This document shows positions 18,289-27,169 of a stretch of DNA of 64,000 nucleotides, in pieces. The stretch's first letter is position 1; each line of letters begins with the position of its first letter. The notes beneath the pieces are model-generated. The model ran no database searches, was not told the DNA's origin, and saw nothing but the letters and a program-made list of their open reading frames with translations. The DNA comes from Herbaspirillum sp. alder98 (GTDB lineage Bacteria > Pseudomonadota > Gammaproteobacteria > Burkholderiales > Burkholderiaceae_D), in the NCBI RefSeq assembly GCF_020179755.1, contig NZ_JAIUCY010000002.1, forward strand, positions 620,001 to 684,000, read 5' to 3'. A program made the position numbers and the translations under genes.

Positions 18289-18681
18289 TCAACGACGTTC
18301 GGGTGCGGCTTCCTGGTCGATCGACGACACCAGCAGCAAGGCGCCGATGATCGATACGTTCTTCAGGAAATGCGTCAGCTGGGCCTGGGCGGCGGCGCCA
18401 TCGAGGTTCCAGAAATGGTGCGCCGAGATGGTCGCGCCGACGGTGAACAGCGCGATGATCAGCGCCACCGGCTTGACGCCGCGTCCCGTCATCAGCAACA
18501 GGCCGCCACCGACCTCGACCAGGATAGTGACCAGCACGGCCACCGTCGGCATCGGCAGGCCCAGGCCGGTAAAGTAGGCCACGGTGCCGGCGAAGCCCAT
18601 GATCTTGAAGATGCCGGAGATGACGAACAGCGACGCCAGCAGGATGCGGCCGATGCGATAGATGTTGAAGTTGGTGATCAT
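18289..18681 (-). CDS. DoxX family membrane protein
   Basis: A 130-residue inner-membrane protein with four predicted helices: IGRILLASLFVISGIFKIMG, the central TVAVLVTILVEVGGGLLLMT, PVALIIALFTVGATISAHHF and VSIIGALLLVSS. This is the DoxX/YphA layout, including GLPMPTVAVL between helices 1 and 2. DoxX-like proteins are linked to quinone or thiol redox homeostasis, but the biochemical role of this subgroup is not fixed. It is the first gene of the three-gene operon with two pirins. Confidence 0.85.
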   Translation of the reverse strand: MITNFNIYRIGRILLASLFVISGIFKIMGFAGTVAYFTGLGLPMPTVAVLVTILVEVGGGLLLMTGRGVKPVALIIALFTVGATISAHHFWNLDGAAAQAQLTHFLKNVSIIGALLLVSSIDQEAAPERR

Positions 18682-18853
18682 GATGTGCTCTCTTTCGTTA
18701 TTGGTTGACTAACTAAATGTTCCTTAGGGGCATTGCTTTGCTGCGGTGTTCTGCTGGCCGCTGCGCCGTGCTTTCGACGGGGTTCGCTGCAGCCAGTGAC
18801 GACAGAATAGGCAAAATGACGCCAACTAAAAACTGATTATCTTTATATAATCT

Positions 18854-18872
18854 CTATCTAATTATTAGATAG
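18854..18872. promoter_or_regulatory. 19-bp perfect palindrome before the LysR gene (candidate operator)
   Basis: CTATCTAAT (18854-18862), central T, ATTAGATAG (18864-18872): a perfect inverted repeat containing the T-N11-A pattern of LysR sites. It ends 10 bases before the LysR start, in the divergent region shared with the DoxX-pirin operon. This position suits autorepression. Confidence 0.6.
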
Positions 18873-18882
18873 TGTTTGCAAG

Positions 18883-19788
18883 ATGAATATCGAGCGCTTG
18901 TCATTGGATCAACTGCGGGTATTTGCCCAGGTCGCCGACAGCGGCAGCTTTCTGGCCGCCGCAAAAGCGCTGGCGCGGGCGCAATCGGCGATCAGCTATG
19001 CCATCGCCACGCTGGAAGAACAGCTCGACGTGCAATTGTTCGACCGCAGCGGCTATCGGCCGCGACTGACCGATGCCGGGCTGGCCTTGCTGGCCGACGC
19101 CCGCCAGGTGCTGGACCATGTCGATGCGCTGCAGGTGCGGGCCAATTCGTATGCCCACGGACAGGAGCTGGAAGTGGCGCTGGCGGTGGACGTGTTCTTT
19201 CCCACCGAATGCCTGGTCGACCTGCTGCGCCGCTTCCGCGACGCTTTTCCGGCGGTGACGGTGCGGCTAGAGATCGAGGCGCTGGGCGCGGTGGCCGAAC
19301 GGGTGCTGGACGGGCGCGCCATGCTGGGCATTCTCGGCACCCTGCCCACCACGCCCCCGAACCTGTTGCGCATCACCCTGCCCAGCGTGCGGGTGGTGGC
19401 GGTGGTGGGCCCGAGCCACGCCCTGGCCCAGGTCAAGGGACGGATCCCCGACCGCCTGTTGTCGCAACAGACCCAGCTGGTGCTGAGCGACCGCAGCGAG
19501 TTGACCGCCCGCCAGGATTTTTCGGTACATTCACGACTGACCTGGCGCATGAGCGACCTCGGCACCAAGCACGCGCTGCTGCGCGCCGGCATGGGATGGG
19601 GCAACATGCCGCTGCACGTGGTGCGCGACGACCTCGCGGCGGGTCGCCTGGTCGGCATCGCCACCTCGCATCATCCGCCGCAGGGCTCGGACCTGCCGGT
19701 GCAGTGCGTCTACAAGCCCGATCACCGCGCGGGCCCGGCCCTGTCGTGGTGGCTCGATACGCTGGCGCAGCTGGAGTCGCTGGCTTGA
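18883..19788 (+). CDS. LysR-family transcriptional regulator
   Basis: A 301-residue regulator. The N-terminal winged helix-turn-helix is LSLDQLRVFAQVADSGSFLA, then AKALARAQSAISYAIATLEE and LFDRSGYRPRLTDAG. The C-terminal half is the periplasmic-binding-like effector domain (VALAVDVFFPTECLVDLLRR onward). It is divergent from DoxX-pirin-pirin with a 19-bp palindrome in the shared region, so it probably controls that operon and itself. By layout it resembles YhaJ of enterics; the effector is unknown. An isochorismatase-like gene follows 34 bases downstream. Confidence 0.92.
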   Translation: MNIERLSLDQLRVFAQVADSGSFLAAAKALARAQSAISYAIATLEEQLDVQLFDRSGYRPRLTDAGLALLADARQVLDHVDALQVRANSYAHGQELEVALAVDVFFPTECLVDLLRRFRDAFPAVTVRLEIEALGAVAERVLDGRAMLGILGTLPTTPPNLLRITLPSVRVVAVVGPSHALAQVKGRIPDRLLSQQTQLVLSDRSELTARQDFSVHSRLTWRMSDLGTKHALLRAGMGWGNMPLHVVRDDLAAGRLVGIATSHHPPQGSDLPVQCVYKPDHRAGPALSWWLDTLAQLESLA

Positions 19789-19822
19789 TCCGGTTTTCTG
19801 TCAGAAATGGGAAAGGCATCGC

Positions 19823-20353
19823 ATGCTCATCAACGCCAATCAATCGGCCCTGATCCTGATCGACCTGCAGCAAAAGCTGCTGCCCGCCATCGACCAGCAC
19901 CAAGCGGTGCTGGCGCAGAGCGTGCGCATTGCGACCATCGCCGGCATGCTCGGCTTGCCGGTGATCGCCACCGAACAGATGCCCGACAAGCTCGGCCCCA
20001 ATCATCCGGAGGTGCGCCGCCTGTGCGACAAGACATTGTCCAAGGGCCATTTCGACGCCTGCGCCGACGGCTTGCCGGCGGCGCTGCCGAGCGCGGTGAA
20101 ACAGATCGTCATCGGTGGCTGCGAAGCCCATATCTGCCTGCTGCAGACAGCGCTGTCGCTGCTGGCGCGCGGCTATCAGGTGTTTGTGCTGCGCGACTGC
20201 TGCAGCTCCCGCAAGGCGCTCGACCGCGAAACCGCCTTCGATCGGCTGCAGCAAGCCGGCGCCATAGCCGTCACCGTCGAGATGGTGGTCTACGAATGGC
20301 TGCGCGACAGCCGCCACCCGCAGTTTCGCGACATTCTCAAGCTCATCAAATGA
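19823..20353 (+). CDS. Isochorismatase-family cysteine hydrolase
   Basis: A 176-residue YcaC/isochorismatase-fold hydrolase. The catalytic triad is visible as Asp14 (ALILIDLQQKLLPAI), a Lys near residue 73 (CDKTLSKGHFDA) and Cys100 (IVIGGCEAHICLLQTAL). The cis-peptide-containing GGCEAH segment is typical. Substrate class is amide or vinyl ether, not predictable here. The start has GGGAAAGG upstream. It is 34 bases after the LysR gene and may be co-transcribed with it. No siderophore genes are nearby, so a role in isochorismate metabolism is unlikely. Confidence 0.85.
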   Translation: MLINANQSALILIDLQQKLLPAIDQHQAVLAQSVRIATIAGMLGLPVIATEQMPDKLGPNHPEVRRLCDKTLSKGHFDACADGLPAALPSAVKQIVIGGCEAHICLLQTALSLLARGYQVFVLRDCCSSRKALDRETAFDRLQQAGAIAVTVEMVVYEWLRDSRHPQFRDILKLIK

Positions 20354-20493
20354 GCCGGCCGGCACTGATGAAAGTTTCGTGACTGACCTTGCAGTGGTCA
20401 CAATGGGGGCCAATTTGTGGTACAAACGAAACAGAAGCAGACAATTTGCACACTGTTGATTGCATCACGACAGAAAAGGAAAACCCCCACTCC

Positions 20494-21261
20494 ATGTCCA
20501 CCCCTTCGCCTATCGCGTCCGCCCGCCCCCAGCCGGCCGTCAACCTGCAAGCGCTGCGCGCCAGTTGCTCGGCCTGCAGCATGCACCAGTTGTGCCTGCC
20601 GATGGGACTGGACCAAAGCGACATGCAACGGCTGGAGCAAGTCATCAGCCGGCGGCGCCGCGTCAAGCGTGACGAAACCCTGTATCGCTTCAACGATGGC
20701 TTCGACATGCTGTATGCGATCCGCCTGGGGCACTTCAAGACTTTCCAGCGCAATCCCAGTGGCGGCGAGCAGATCACCGGCTTCCAGATGGCCGGGGAAT
20801 TGCTGGGCATGGATGCCATCGGCGCCGGCCATCACCTGTGCGATGCAGTGGCGCTGGAAGACAGCGAAGTATGCGAAATCCCGTTCTCGCGCCTGGAAGA
20901 CCTGTTTGGCGACATGCCCACGCTGCTGCGTCAGTTCCACCGCATGATGAGCCTCGAGATCTCGCGCGAGCAGCGGGTGATGCTGACGCTGGGCAGCATG
21001 ACCGCCCAGCAGAAGATGGCCGCCTTCCTGCTCAACCTGTCGAGCCGCTACCTCAGTCGCGGCTATTCGTCGACCCGCTTCCAGTTGCGCATGACCCGCG
21101 AAGAGATCGGCAACTACCTGGGCCTGGCGGTGGAAAGCGTAAGCCGCCTGCTGTCGGGGCTGAAGAAGACCGGCGTGATCGAGGTCAGCCATCGCGACAT
21201 CGAACTGTGCGACCTGGCGGCGTTGCGCGCCATCGCGCTGGGCAGCGATCCCTGCGCCTGA
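20494..21261 (+). CDS. fnr: FNR-type oxygen-sensing transcriptional regulator
   Basis: A 255-residue Crp/Fnr protein. Four cysteines for a 4Fe-4S cluster are present: C25, C28 and C34 in CSACSMHQLC, and C116 in HHLCDAV. The cyclic-nucleotide-like beta roll runs to about 150; the dimer helix is FHRMMSLEISREQRVML; the recognition helix reads LAVESVSRLLSGLKK, with the E-SR residues that contact TTGAT half-sites. So it should switch anaerobic or microaerobic genes. The start at 20494 has AAAGGAAA upstream; the frame is open earlier but without ribosome-binding site. A phosphatase-kinase group follows 21 bases downstream. Confidence 0.95.
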   Translation: MSTPSPIASARPQPAVNLQALRASCSACSMHQLCLPMGLDQSDMQRLEQVISRRRRVKRDETLYRFNDGFDMLYAIRLGHFKTFQRNPSGGEQITGFQMAGELLGMDAIGAGHHLCDAVALEDSEVCEIPFSRLEDLFGDMPTLLRQFHRMMSLEISREQRVMLTLGSMTAQQKMAAFLLNLSSRYLSRGYSSTRFQLRMTREEIGNYLGLAVESVSRLLSGLKKTGVIEVSHRDIELCDLAALRAIALGSDPCA

Positions 21262-21282
21262 AGCCGGGCGAGGCAAAGCTGC

Positions 21283-22038
21283 ATGCATAAAGACCGGTCC
21301 CCCGTCGCATCCCGTTTCCTGCAACGCCGCCTGGCGCCCGATCACCATCTGGGCCTGCCGCTGACCACCGGCATCCTGGCGGTGCTGGCCATGGCGGCGC
21401 TGTTCGCGTTGATCGCCTATGAAGTCCATTCGGGCGGCACGCTCACCCGCACCGATCAGGCGCTGGCCGACTGGTTCAACGCCCATGCCTTCTCGCCCCT
21501 GACCGAACTGGTGCTGGGCTACACCCACCTGCACGGCACCATCGGCGTACTGGTGATGGGCGCCCTGCTGCTGTGGCACCTGCTGCGCCAGCAGCGCCGG
21601 GCCTGGGCGCTCAATGTGCTGCTGGTGCTGCCGGGAGGTATGTTATTCAACTTCGGCCTGAAGTTCGTGTTCGCGCGCCTGCGACCGCAGTTTTCCGACC
21701 CGATCCTGGTGTTGCACAGCTACAGTTTTCCCAGCGGGCACACCATTGGCGCCACCTTGCTGTATGCGGTGGCGGCGGCCTATCTGCTGAACCAGCCCGG
21801 CCTCATGGCGGCGCTGGCGGCGCGGCTGGGCTGGCCTGCGCGCGCGGCGGCGGCCGGCGTGATCGGCCTGGCGGCGTCGCTGGTCGCCTTGACTGCCTTC
21901 AGCCGGGTGTACCTGGGGGCGCACTTCCTGTCCGACGTGCTGGGGGCGATGCTGCTCGGCACGGCCTGGTTCGCGCTGTGGACCACGGTGGTTTTTACCT
22001 GGGAGCGGCACTATTGCCGGCGGTCGCGCTCCAACTGA
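21283..22038 (+). CDS. PAP2-family membrane phosphatase
   Basis: A 251-residue integral membrane phosphatase with about six helices. All three PAP2 motifs are present: KFVFARLRPQ (K-x6-RP, about residue 127), the PSGH motif in SYSFPSGHTIGATLL, and SRVYLGAHFLSDVLGA (SR-x5-H-x3-D). Substrates in this family are phosphatidic acid, phosphatidylglycerol phosphate or undecaprenyl diphosphate. It lies 25 bases before a diacylglycerol-kinase-like gene, so the pair could cycle a lipid phosphate. This is inference. Confidence 0.9.
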   Translation: MHKDRSPVASRFLQRRLAPDHHLGLPLTTGILAVLAMAALFALIAYEVHSGGTLTRTDQALADWFNAHAFSPLTELVLGYTHLHGTIGVLVMGALLLWHLLRQQRRAWALNVLLVLPGGMLFNFGLKFVFARLRPQFSDPILVLHSYSFPSGHTIGATLLYAVAAAYLLNQPGLMAALAARLGWPARAAAAGVIGLAASLVALTAFSRVYLGAHFLSDVLGAMLLGTAWFALWTTVVFTWERHYCRRSRSN

Positions 22039-22063
22039 TTTTAAGCAAGTCAGATCGTAGCGA

Positions 22064-23086
22064 ATGACAAAAAATCAAAACCTCGACTCCCCTGCACCGA
22101 CCACCTTGCCACCCAGCAACTCCTGCGATGTCGTTGCCGTCATCAACGCCCGTGCCGGCGGCGGTCATGCCGAGCAGCTGGCCCGCCACATCACCGAGCA
22201 ATTCGCCAGCCACGGCTTGCGTGCTACGGTGCACCTGGCCGACAGTGGCGAAGCGATGCTGCAACATGCGCGCGATGCCGTGCGTGACGGCGTCGATATC
22301 GTGGCCGTCGGCGGCGGCGACGGCAGCGTCAATGCCGTCGCGTCGATCCTCATCACCACGCCCGGCTGCAGCAGTACGCTGGGGGTGCTGCCGCTGGGCA
22401 CGCTCAATCATTTCGCCAAGGACCTCAATATCCCGCTGGTGCTTGAAGCCGCCATCGCCAATATCGCCACCGGACGCCGGCTGCGGGTCGATAGCGGCGA
22501 AGTCAACGGGGTTCCGTTCATCAACAATTCGAGCCTGGGGCTGTACCCCGACATCGTGCGCGAACGCGAAAAGCAGCAAGCACGGCTGGGCCGCGGCAAA
22601 TGGCTGGCCTTCAGCTGGGCCGCCATGGGCGCATTGCGACGTTATCCGTTTTTGCGGGTGCGCCTGCGCATCGACGAGCAGGACCACTGGCGCCGCACGC
22701 CATTCGTCTTCATCGGCAACAACGAATACCTGATGAGCGGACTCGATATCGGCAAGCGCTCGACGCTTACCGATGGCAAGCTCAGTATGTATGTATGCCA
22801 TCGCACCGGCCGCCTGGGCTTGCTGCGACTGGCCATCAATGCGCTGTTCGGACGGCTGCGCGAGGCCCACGACTTCGATGTGCTGAGCGCCACCGAGATC
22901 GCCATCGAAACCCGCAAGAAGCGCATGCGGGTGGCCACCGACGGTGAAGTCACGGTGCTGCAGACGCCGTTGCAATACCGCATCCGGCCGGCGTCGCTGG
23001 CGGTCATCGTGCCGCCGGTGGAACAGGCGGCAGCCGCTCCCGAGGCGCAACCGTCGATGCTGGGCAAACTGCTGGGAGGCGACTGA
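22064..23086 (+). CDS. Diacylglycerol kinase family lipid kinase
   Basis: A 340-residue DAGK-catalytic-domain protein (YegS/DgkB/BmrU group). The nucleotide-binding GGGDGSVNAVASIL is near residue 85, and PLGTLNHFAKDLNIP near 110 provides the conserved GTxN-FA motif. VVAVINARAGGGHAEQLARH at the N terminus is the usual first strand. It phosphorylates a lipid alcohol with ATP; the exact lipid is not predictable. The stop overlaps the start of the next gene (TGATG), indicating translational coupling with the metallophosphoesterase. Confidence 0.9.
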   Translation: MTKNQNLDSPAPTTLPPSNSCDVVAVINARAGGGHAEQLARHITEQFASHGLRATVHLADSGEAMLQHARDAVRDGVDIVAVGGGDGSVNAVASILITTPGCSSTLGVLPLGTLNHFAKDLNIPLVLEAAIANIATGRRLRVDSGEVNGVPFINNSSLGLYPDIVREREKQQARLGRGKWLAFSWAAMGALRRYPFLRVRLRIDEQDHWRRTPFVFIGNNEYLMSGLDIGKRSTLTDGKLSMYVCHRTGRLGLLRLAINALFGRLREAHDFDVLSATEIAIETRKKRMRVATDGEVTVLQTPLQYRIRPASLAVIVPPVEQAAAAPEAQPSMLGKLLGGD

Positions 23087-23961
23087 TGCGTACCGTGATC
23101 CATCTTTCCGACCTGCATTTCGGGCGCACCGACGACAGCATCATCGACCCCCTGATCGCCCAGGTGCATGCGCTGGAGCCCGACCTGGTGGTGGTCTCGG
23201 GCGACCTGACCCAACGCGCCCGCAGCAGCGAATTCAAGGCAGCGCGGCAGTTCCTCGATGCCCTGCCGCATCCGCAACTGGTGGTGCCGGGCAACCATGA
23301 CGTACCGCTGTTCAACGTCGCCGCCCGGCTGCTGCAGCCGCTGCGCAAGTATCGGCGCTACATCGGCGAAGACCTGCAACCGGTGTACATGGATGACGAG
23401 ATGGTGGTGGTCGGCATCAATACGGCGCGCTCGCTGACCATCAAGGATGGTCGCGTCAACGACCGCCAGATCGAGATGGCGCGCCGGCAGCTGGCGGCGG
23501 TGGGCGAGCAGATGGTCAAGATCATCGTCACCCATCATCCGTTCGACCTGCCGGCCGGGCCGCAGCACCACGATCTGGTGGGCAAGGCTGCCCCGGCCAT
23601 GCGCGCCTTCGCCATTTGCGGCGCCGATGTGCTGCTGGCCGGCCATGTCCATACCAGCTCGGCCGTCAGCAGCGCCGGGCGCTACCACATCCCCGGCTAT
23701 TCGGCGCTGGTGGTGCAGGCCGGCACGGCAACCTCGACCCGCGGGCGCGGCGAGAGCAATTCATTCAATGTGCTGCGCATCGCGGCGCACCAGATCGAGG
23801 TGCACCGCCTGGCATGGGAAGCAGAACAGTCGGCCTTCGCGCTGGCCGCGACCCAGGCCTTCGAGCAACGCGGCAGCGAGTGGTTCGAGACCGCAGCCGT
23901 TACCGACGTTGCGCCAGCCGCCAGCGCACCACATCAACCGCCAGGAACAGCGCCAGGCTGA
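23086..23961 (+). CDS. Calcineurin-like metallophosphoesterase
   Basis: A 291-residue cytosolic phosphoesterase. The five metal motifs are in order: DLHFG (residues 7-11), SGDLTQRA, PGNHDVP, THHPFDLP and AGHVHTS. This is the CpdA/GpdQ type (cyclic nucleotide or glycerophosphodiester hydrolysis). Being fused in an operon to PAP2 and lipid kinase genes, a phospholipid head-group role is as likely as cAMP turnover. Its 3' end overlaps the convergent PepSY gene by about 62 bases; the last about 20 residues are therefore Ala/Pro-rich and probably not conserved. Confidence 0.9.
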   Translation: MRTVIHLSDLHFGRTDDSIIDPLIAQVHALEPDLVVVSGDLTQRARSSEFKAARQFLDALPHPQLVVPGNHDVPLFNVAARLLQPLRKYRRYIGEDLQPVYMDDEMVVVGINTARSLTIKDGRVNDRQIEMARRQLAAVGEQMVKIIVTHHPFDLPAGPQHHDLVGKAAPAMRAFAICGADVLLAGHVHTSSAVSSAGRYHIPGYSALVVQAGTATSTRGRGESNSFNVLRIAAHQIEVHRLAWEAEQSAFALAATQAFEQRGSEWFETAAVTDVAPAASAPHQPPGTAPG

Positions 23962-25297
23962 TGCCCATCAGCGGCAGGCTCCAGCCCAACGCCAGGGCCA
24001 ATACGGCCACGCCTGCGCGCCAAGCCGGCGGCAGTCGCACAAAGGCTTCCGAGAGCGGCGCCAGGCTGCTGCCGGCGGCCGGACGGCGGCGCCACCACAT
24101 CACATAGCCCAGCACGATCATGGCGGTTAGCGCCATGCCGAAGGCCGCCATCAGGATCTGGTTGGCCAGGCCGAACAGGATGCCCATATGCGCATCCACG
24201 CCCCAGCGGATCAACTTGGCAATCAGCGGGAAATCGACAAAGTCGGCGCGACTGGTGATGACCATGCGGTCGGCGTCGATCGCTACTGTATCGACCTGGG
24301 TCGGCCAGCTGCGATCGACCTCGTGCACCGACCATGCCTGGTCGATCTTGCGCGGCGGACGGATTTCGATTTCGGCAGCGTCGATGCCACCGGCGCGGGC
24401 GATGCCCTGCACCATGTCGAAGCGGGCCGGGTCGCCGGCGGCCGGCATGGGCATGCTCATGCCGGCGTGATGGTGGTGCTCGGCGTGTTCGTCCGGCGTC
24501 GGTGCCGGTCCGTGCAGCTGGGTAGACGCCGAGGGCGTGACCCAGCCCAGCTGGGCCCGCAGCAGATTGACGTTGCCGCCGGCCCAGCGCGACCAGGTCA
24601 GGCCGGTCGCCGAGAAGAACACCAGCCCCAGCACGATCCACAAGCCCAGCAACGAATGCAGGCGACGTGCGCTCATCGGCCGCCGCGCCCGCGCCTGACC
24701 CGCGCGGCTGCGCCGACGTGCGCTGAACCACAGCCACAGGCCACCCAGCGAACCCAGCCATAGCCAGGACGCCGCCAACTCGCTGTAGTTGCGCCCCAAC
24801 TCGCCCAGCATCAGGTTGCGATGCAGATAATCCAGGGTGGTGCGAAACGGCAAGGTGCCGCTGGTGCCGTAGACCACCAGGTCGCCCTTGACCGCCAGCG
24901 AGATCGGATCGATGAAGATGGCCCGGCTTTCCGAGTCACCCATTCCCGGCTGGACGAACATGACCCGCGTATTCCAGGCGTCGGTCTTGCCCGGACGCAC
25001 CGCGAACAGGCGCGGCCCCTCGCCGACCAGCGCCTGGGCCGCCTTGACCTGCGCCGCCAATGGCTGCGCGACGCCGTGCGAATCATTGAACAGTTGGGTG
25101 GCGTAGAGCCGCGTTTCGATCTGCGGCGTCAGGACGAACAAGGTGCCGGTGACGGCCGCCACCAGGATGAAGGGGCCGACAAACAGGCCAATATAGAAAT
25201 GCAGGCGCAGCAACAAGGCAGCGAGGGCCGTGGCGCCCTGGCGCTGACCCACCGTGGCGGCGGTTGGAGCGGCGGGGTGATAGCTATCGGTAGTCAT
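23900..25297 (-). CDS. PepSY-associated transmembrane protein with His/Met-rich loop
   Basis: A 465-residue inner-membrane protein of the PepSY_TM (PiuB-like) family, often tied to siderophore or metal uptake. Helices: HFYIGLFVGPFILVAAVTGT (about 35-55), WLWLGSLGGLWLWF (about 175), SLLGLWIVLGLVFFSATGLT (about 215), MAAFGMALTAMIVLGYVMWW (about 385) and a final pair near 430-460. A periplasmic loop at about 268-285 is very rich in His and Met (HAEHHHHAGMSMPMP), a likely metal site. No TonB receptor is adjacent; instead a palindrome-controlled metallochaperone gene lies close by. Function as reductase or metal handler is inference. Confidence 0.82.
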   Translation of the reverse strand: MTTDSYHPAAPTAATVGQRQGATALAALLLRLHFYIGLFVGPFILVAAVTGTLFVLTPQIETRLYATQLFNDSHGVAQPLAAQVKAAQALVGEGPRLFAVRPGKTDAWNTRVMFVQPGMGDSESRAIFIDPISLAVKGDLVVYGTSGTLPFRTTLDYLHRNLMLGELGRNYSELAASWLWLGSLGGLWLWFSARRRSRAGQARARRPMSARRLHSLLGLWIVLGLVFFSATGLTWSRWAGGNVNLLRAQLGWVTPSASTQLHGPAPTPDEHAEHHHHAGMSMPMPAAGDPARFDMVQGIARAGGIDAAEIEIRPPRKIDQAWSVHEVDRSWPTQVDTVAIDADRMVITSRADFVDFPLIAKLIRWGVDAHMGILFGLANQILMAAFGMALTAMIVLGYVMWWRRRPAAGSSLAPLSEAFVRLPPAWRAGVAVLALALGWSLPLMGISLALFLAVDVVRWRLAQRR

Positions 25298-25411
25298 GGC
25301 GAATGCCCGCCTTGCAGCGCAGGCGGGCTAATGGATTGGAGCGCTCATTCTAGGCCGCGCCCCGGGGGCTGCGAATGTGGCAATTTGTCGCACGCCGGCC
25401 GCAAAACAATA

Positions 25412-25431
25412 AGGGCCGCTGATCGCGGCCC
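25412..25431 (-). terminator. Probable terminator of the 74-residue protein gene
   Basis: AGGGCCGC (25412-25419) and GCGGCCCT (25425-25432) form an 8-bp stem with a short loop; read on the minus strand it is followed by TATTGTTTT. It lies about 30 bases past the stop of the small gene at 25465. Confidence 0.65.
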
Positions 25432-25464
25432 TCGGTCCAATCGCACACTGCGGTGCGGATCGGC

Positions 25465-25689
25465 TTACAGCGGGTTCTGGTCGATCCAGTCGCCCGCGAA
25501 ATCGAGAATGTAGGCGATCGCATCGTCTTCTGACTCGAATTCATTGGTGGGCGACTTGCGCTGGTAGCGCAGCTCGCCGTCGGCATCGCGGCCGGCGTGG
25601 ATGACGAAGCAAGCCATGAACTTTCCGTTATCCAGGCTTCGTACCTGTGGAATGACTGCGTTTCCCTTGTACGGGAAGATTTGGGACAT
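25465..25689 (-). CDS. Small conserved-looking protein of unknown function
   Basis: A 74-residue acidic cytosolic protein. The ATG at 25689 has AAGGAGG eight bases upstream, and the gene ends before a clear terminator, so it is a genuine transcription unit. I do not recognise a family: the sequence has a central RSLDNGKFMACFVIHAGRD, which looks like a beta-hairpin, and a C-terminal helix DDAIAYILDFAGDWI. It is divergent from the COG0523 metallochaperone gene with palindromes between, so it may be metal-regulated. Confidence 0.7.
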   Translation of the reverse strand: MSQIFPYKGNAVIPQVRSLDNGKFMACFVIHAGRDADGELRYQRKSPTNEFESEDDAIAYILDFAGDWIDQNPL

Positions 25690-25769
25690 GAAAAAAGCCT
25701 CCTTATTGCGAGGCGCAATGCTAGCACGAACGCGCCCTTTCGATCCTGCCGGGCAAGTTTTTGGCATGC

Positions 25770-25815
25770 ATATGCAACTGTGTTGCATATTGTTATATTA
25801 TGCAACCAAGTTGCA
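25770..25815. promoter_or_regulatory. Tandem palindromes before the metallochaperone gene, candidate Zur-type operator
   Basis: Two copies of TGCAAC-N3-GTTGCA occur at 25773-25787 (inside a perfect 21-bp palindrome 25770-25790) and 25801-25815, 28 bases centre to centre. They share a middle region where TTGCATA (25783-25789) and TATGCAA (25799-25805) also pair. Fur-superfamily repressors bind such AT-rich dyads, and COG0523 genes are typically under Zur; the assignment is inference from context. Confidence 0.6.
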
Positions 25816-25859
25816 ATTGCATTCCTTTTCATGATCAACCGCCAACCACGCCAACAGCC

Positions 25860-27083
25860 ATGTCATCCCAGCTCAATGCCTCCCCTCACCCCGCTTCCGA
25901 TCAACGCCTGCCGGTTACCGTGTTGTCCGGTTTTCTCGGCGCCGGCAAGACCACCCTGCTCAACCACATCCTCAATAACCGCGAAGGCCGCCGCGTGGCG
26001 GTGATCGTCAACGACATGTCGGAGGTCAATATCGATGCTGCGCTGGTGCGCAATGGCGGCGCCGAGCTGTCGCGCACCGAGGAGAAACTGGTCGAGATGA
26101 GTAATGGCTGCATCTGCTGCACGCTGCGCGAAGACTTGCTGCTGGAGGTGCGCAAGCTGGCCGCCGAGGGCCGCTTCGACCAGTTGGTGATCGAGTCCAC
26201 CGGCATTTCCGAACCGCTGCCGGTGGCCGAGACCTTTACCTTCGCCGATGAAGCCGGCGCCAGCCTGTCGGAAGTGGCGCGCCTGGACACCATGGTCACC
26301 GTGGTCGACGCCTTCAACTTTCTCAAGGACTACAGCTCGCAGGACAGCCTCGAACAGCGCGGTGCCGCGCTGGGCGACGAAGACCAGCGCACGGTGGTCG
26401 ACCTGCTGATCGAACAGATCGAATTCTGCGACGTGCTGGTGCTCAACAAGCTCGACCTGATCGCGCCGGCCGATGCCGAGCGCCTGCGCGCCATCCTGCA
26501 CCGGCTGAACCCGCGCGCCCGGGTGGTGGCGTCCGAATTCGGCCAGGTGGCGCTGGACGATGTGCTCGATACCGGCCTGTTCGATTTCGAGCAGGCCCAG
26601 CAAGCGCCAGGCTGGCTGCAGGAACTGCGGGGAGAACACGTGCCGGAGTCGGCGCAGTACGGCATTGCCAGTTTCGCCTTTCTGGCGCGTCGGCCGTTTC
26701 ACCCGCAGCGATTTTTCGACCTGATCAACACCGAGTGGCCGGGGGTGGTGCGTTCCAAGGGCTTTTTCTGGCTGGCCAGCCGCCCGGCGCAAGCCGGTTC
26801 GTGGTCGCAGGCCGGCGCCGTCTGCCGCCATGGCCTGGCCGGCAAATGGTGGGCCGCAGTGCCGCGCGAGCAGTGGCCGGAGGACCCTGAAACGGTCGAA
26901 TTCATCCTGCAGCAATGGGACGAGAATGTCGGCGATGCGCGCCAGGAGCTGGTGCTGATCGGCATCGAGATGGACCAGCCGGCGCTGCGCGCAGCGTTGC
27001 AGGCCTGCCTGCTGGACGACGCCGAGATGGCGCAGGGGCCGGCCGGCTGGGTGCTGATGGCCGATCCGTTTCCGCTTTGGTGA
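25860..27083 (+). CDS. COG0523 family GTPase, putative zinc metallochaperone (ZigA-like)
   Basis: A 407-residue P-loop GTPase of the CobW/COG0523 group. G1 is [18 protein letters not shown], the metal-binding CxCC motif is [11 protein letters not shown] (about residues 83-93), G3 is ESTGISEP, and G4 is NKLDL. The C-terminal CobW_C half starts near [16 protein letters not shown]. Such proteins deliver zinc to client enzymes under zinc limitation. The start at 25860 follows the tandem palindromes by 45 bases; the open frame upstream runs through the operator region and is rejected. No cobalamin or nitrile-hydratase genes are near, which favours a zinc role. Confidence 0.9.
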   Translation: MSSQLNASPHPASDQRLPVTVLSGFLGAGKTTLLNHILNNREGRRVAVIVNDMSEVNIDAALVRNGGAELSRTEEKLVEMSNGCICCTLREDLLLEVRKLAAEGRFDQLVIESTGISEPLPVAETFTFADEAGASLSEVARLDTMVTVVDAFNFLKDYSSQDSLEQRGAALGDEDQRTVVDLLIEQIEFCDVLVLNKLDLIAPADAERLRAILHRLNPRARVVASEFGQVALDDVLDTGLFDFEQAQQAPGWLQELRGEHVPESAQYGIASFAFLARRPFHPQRFFDLINTEWPGVVRSKGFFWLASRPAQAGSWSQAGAVCRHGLAGKWWAAVPREQWPEDPETVEFILQQWDENVGDARQELVLIGIEMDQPALRAALQACLLDDAEMAQGPAGWVLMADPFPLW

Positions 27084-27169
27084 AATCGACGCCCGGGCTG
27101 GCGCAGAATCGCCAACCGGTTTATCGTGGCGGCTTCGCTTTTTTATCAGGTCGCCGCGACCTCGCCCAC

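Noticed and set aside
20453..20466. TTGATTGCATCAC before fnr as an FNR box
   Set aside because: Consensus needs TTGAT-N4-ATCAA; here the spacer is three bases and the second half ends in C, so autoregulation is not supported.
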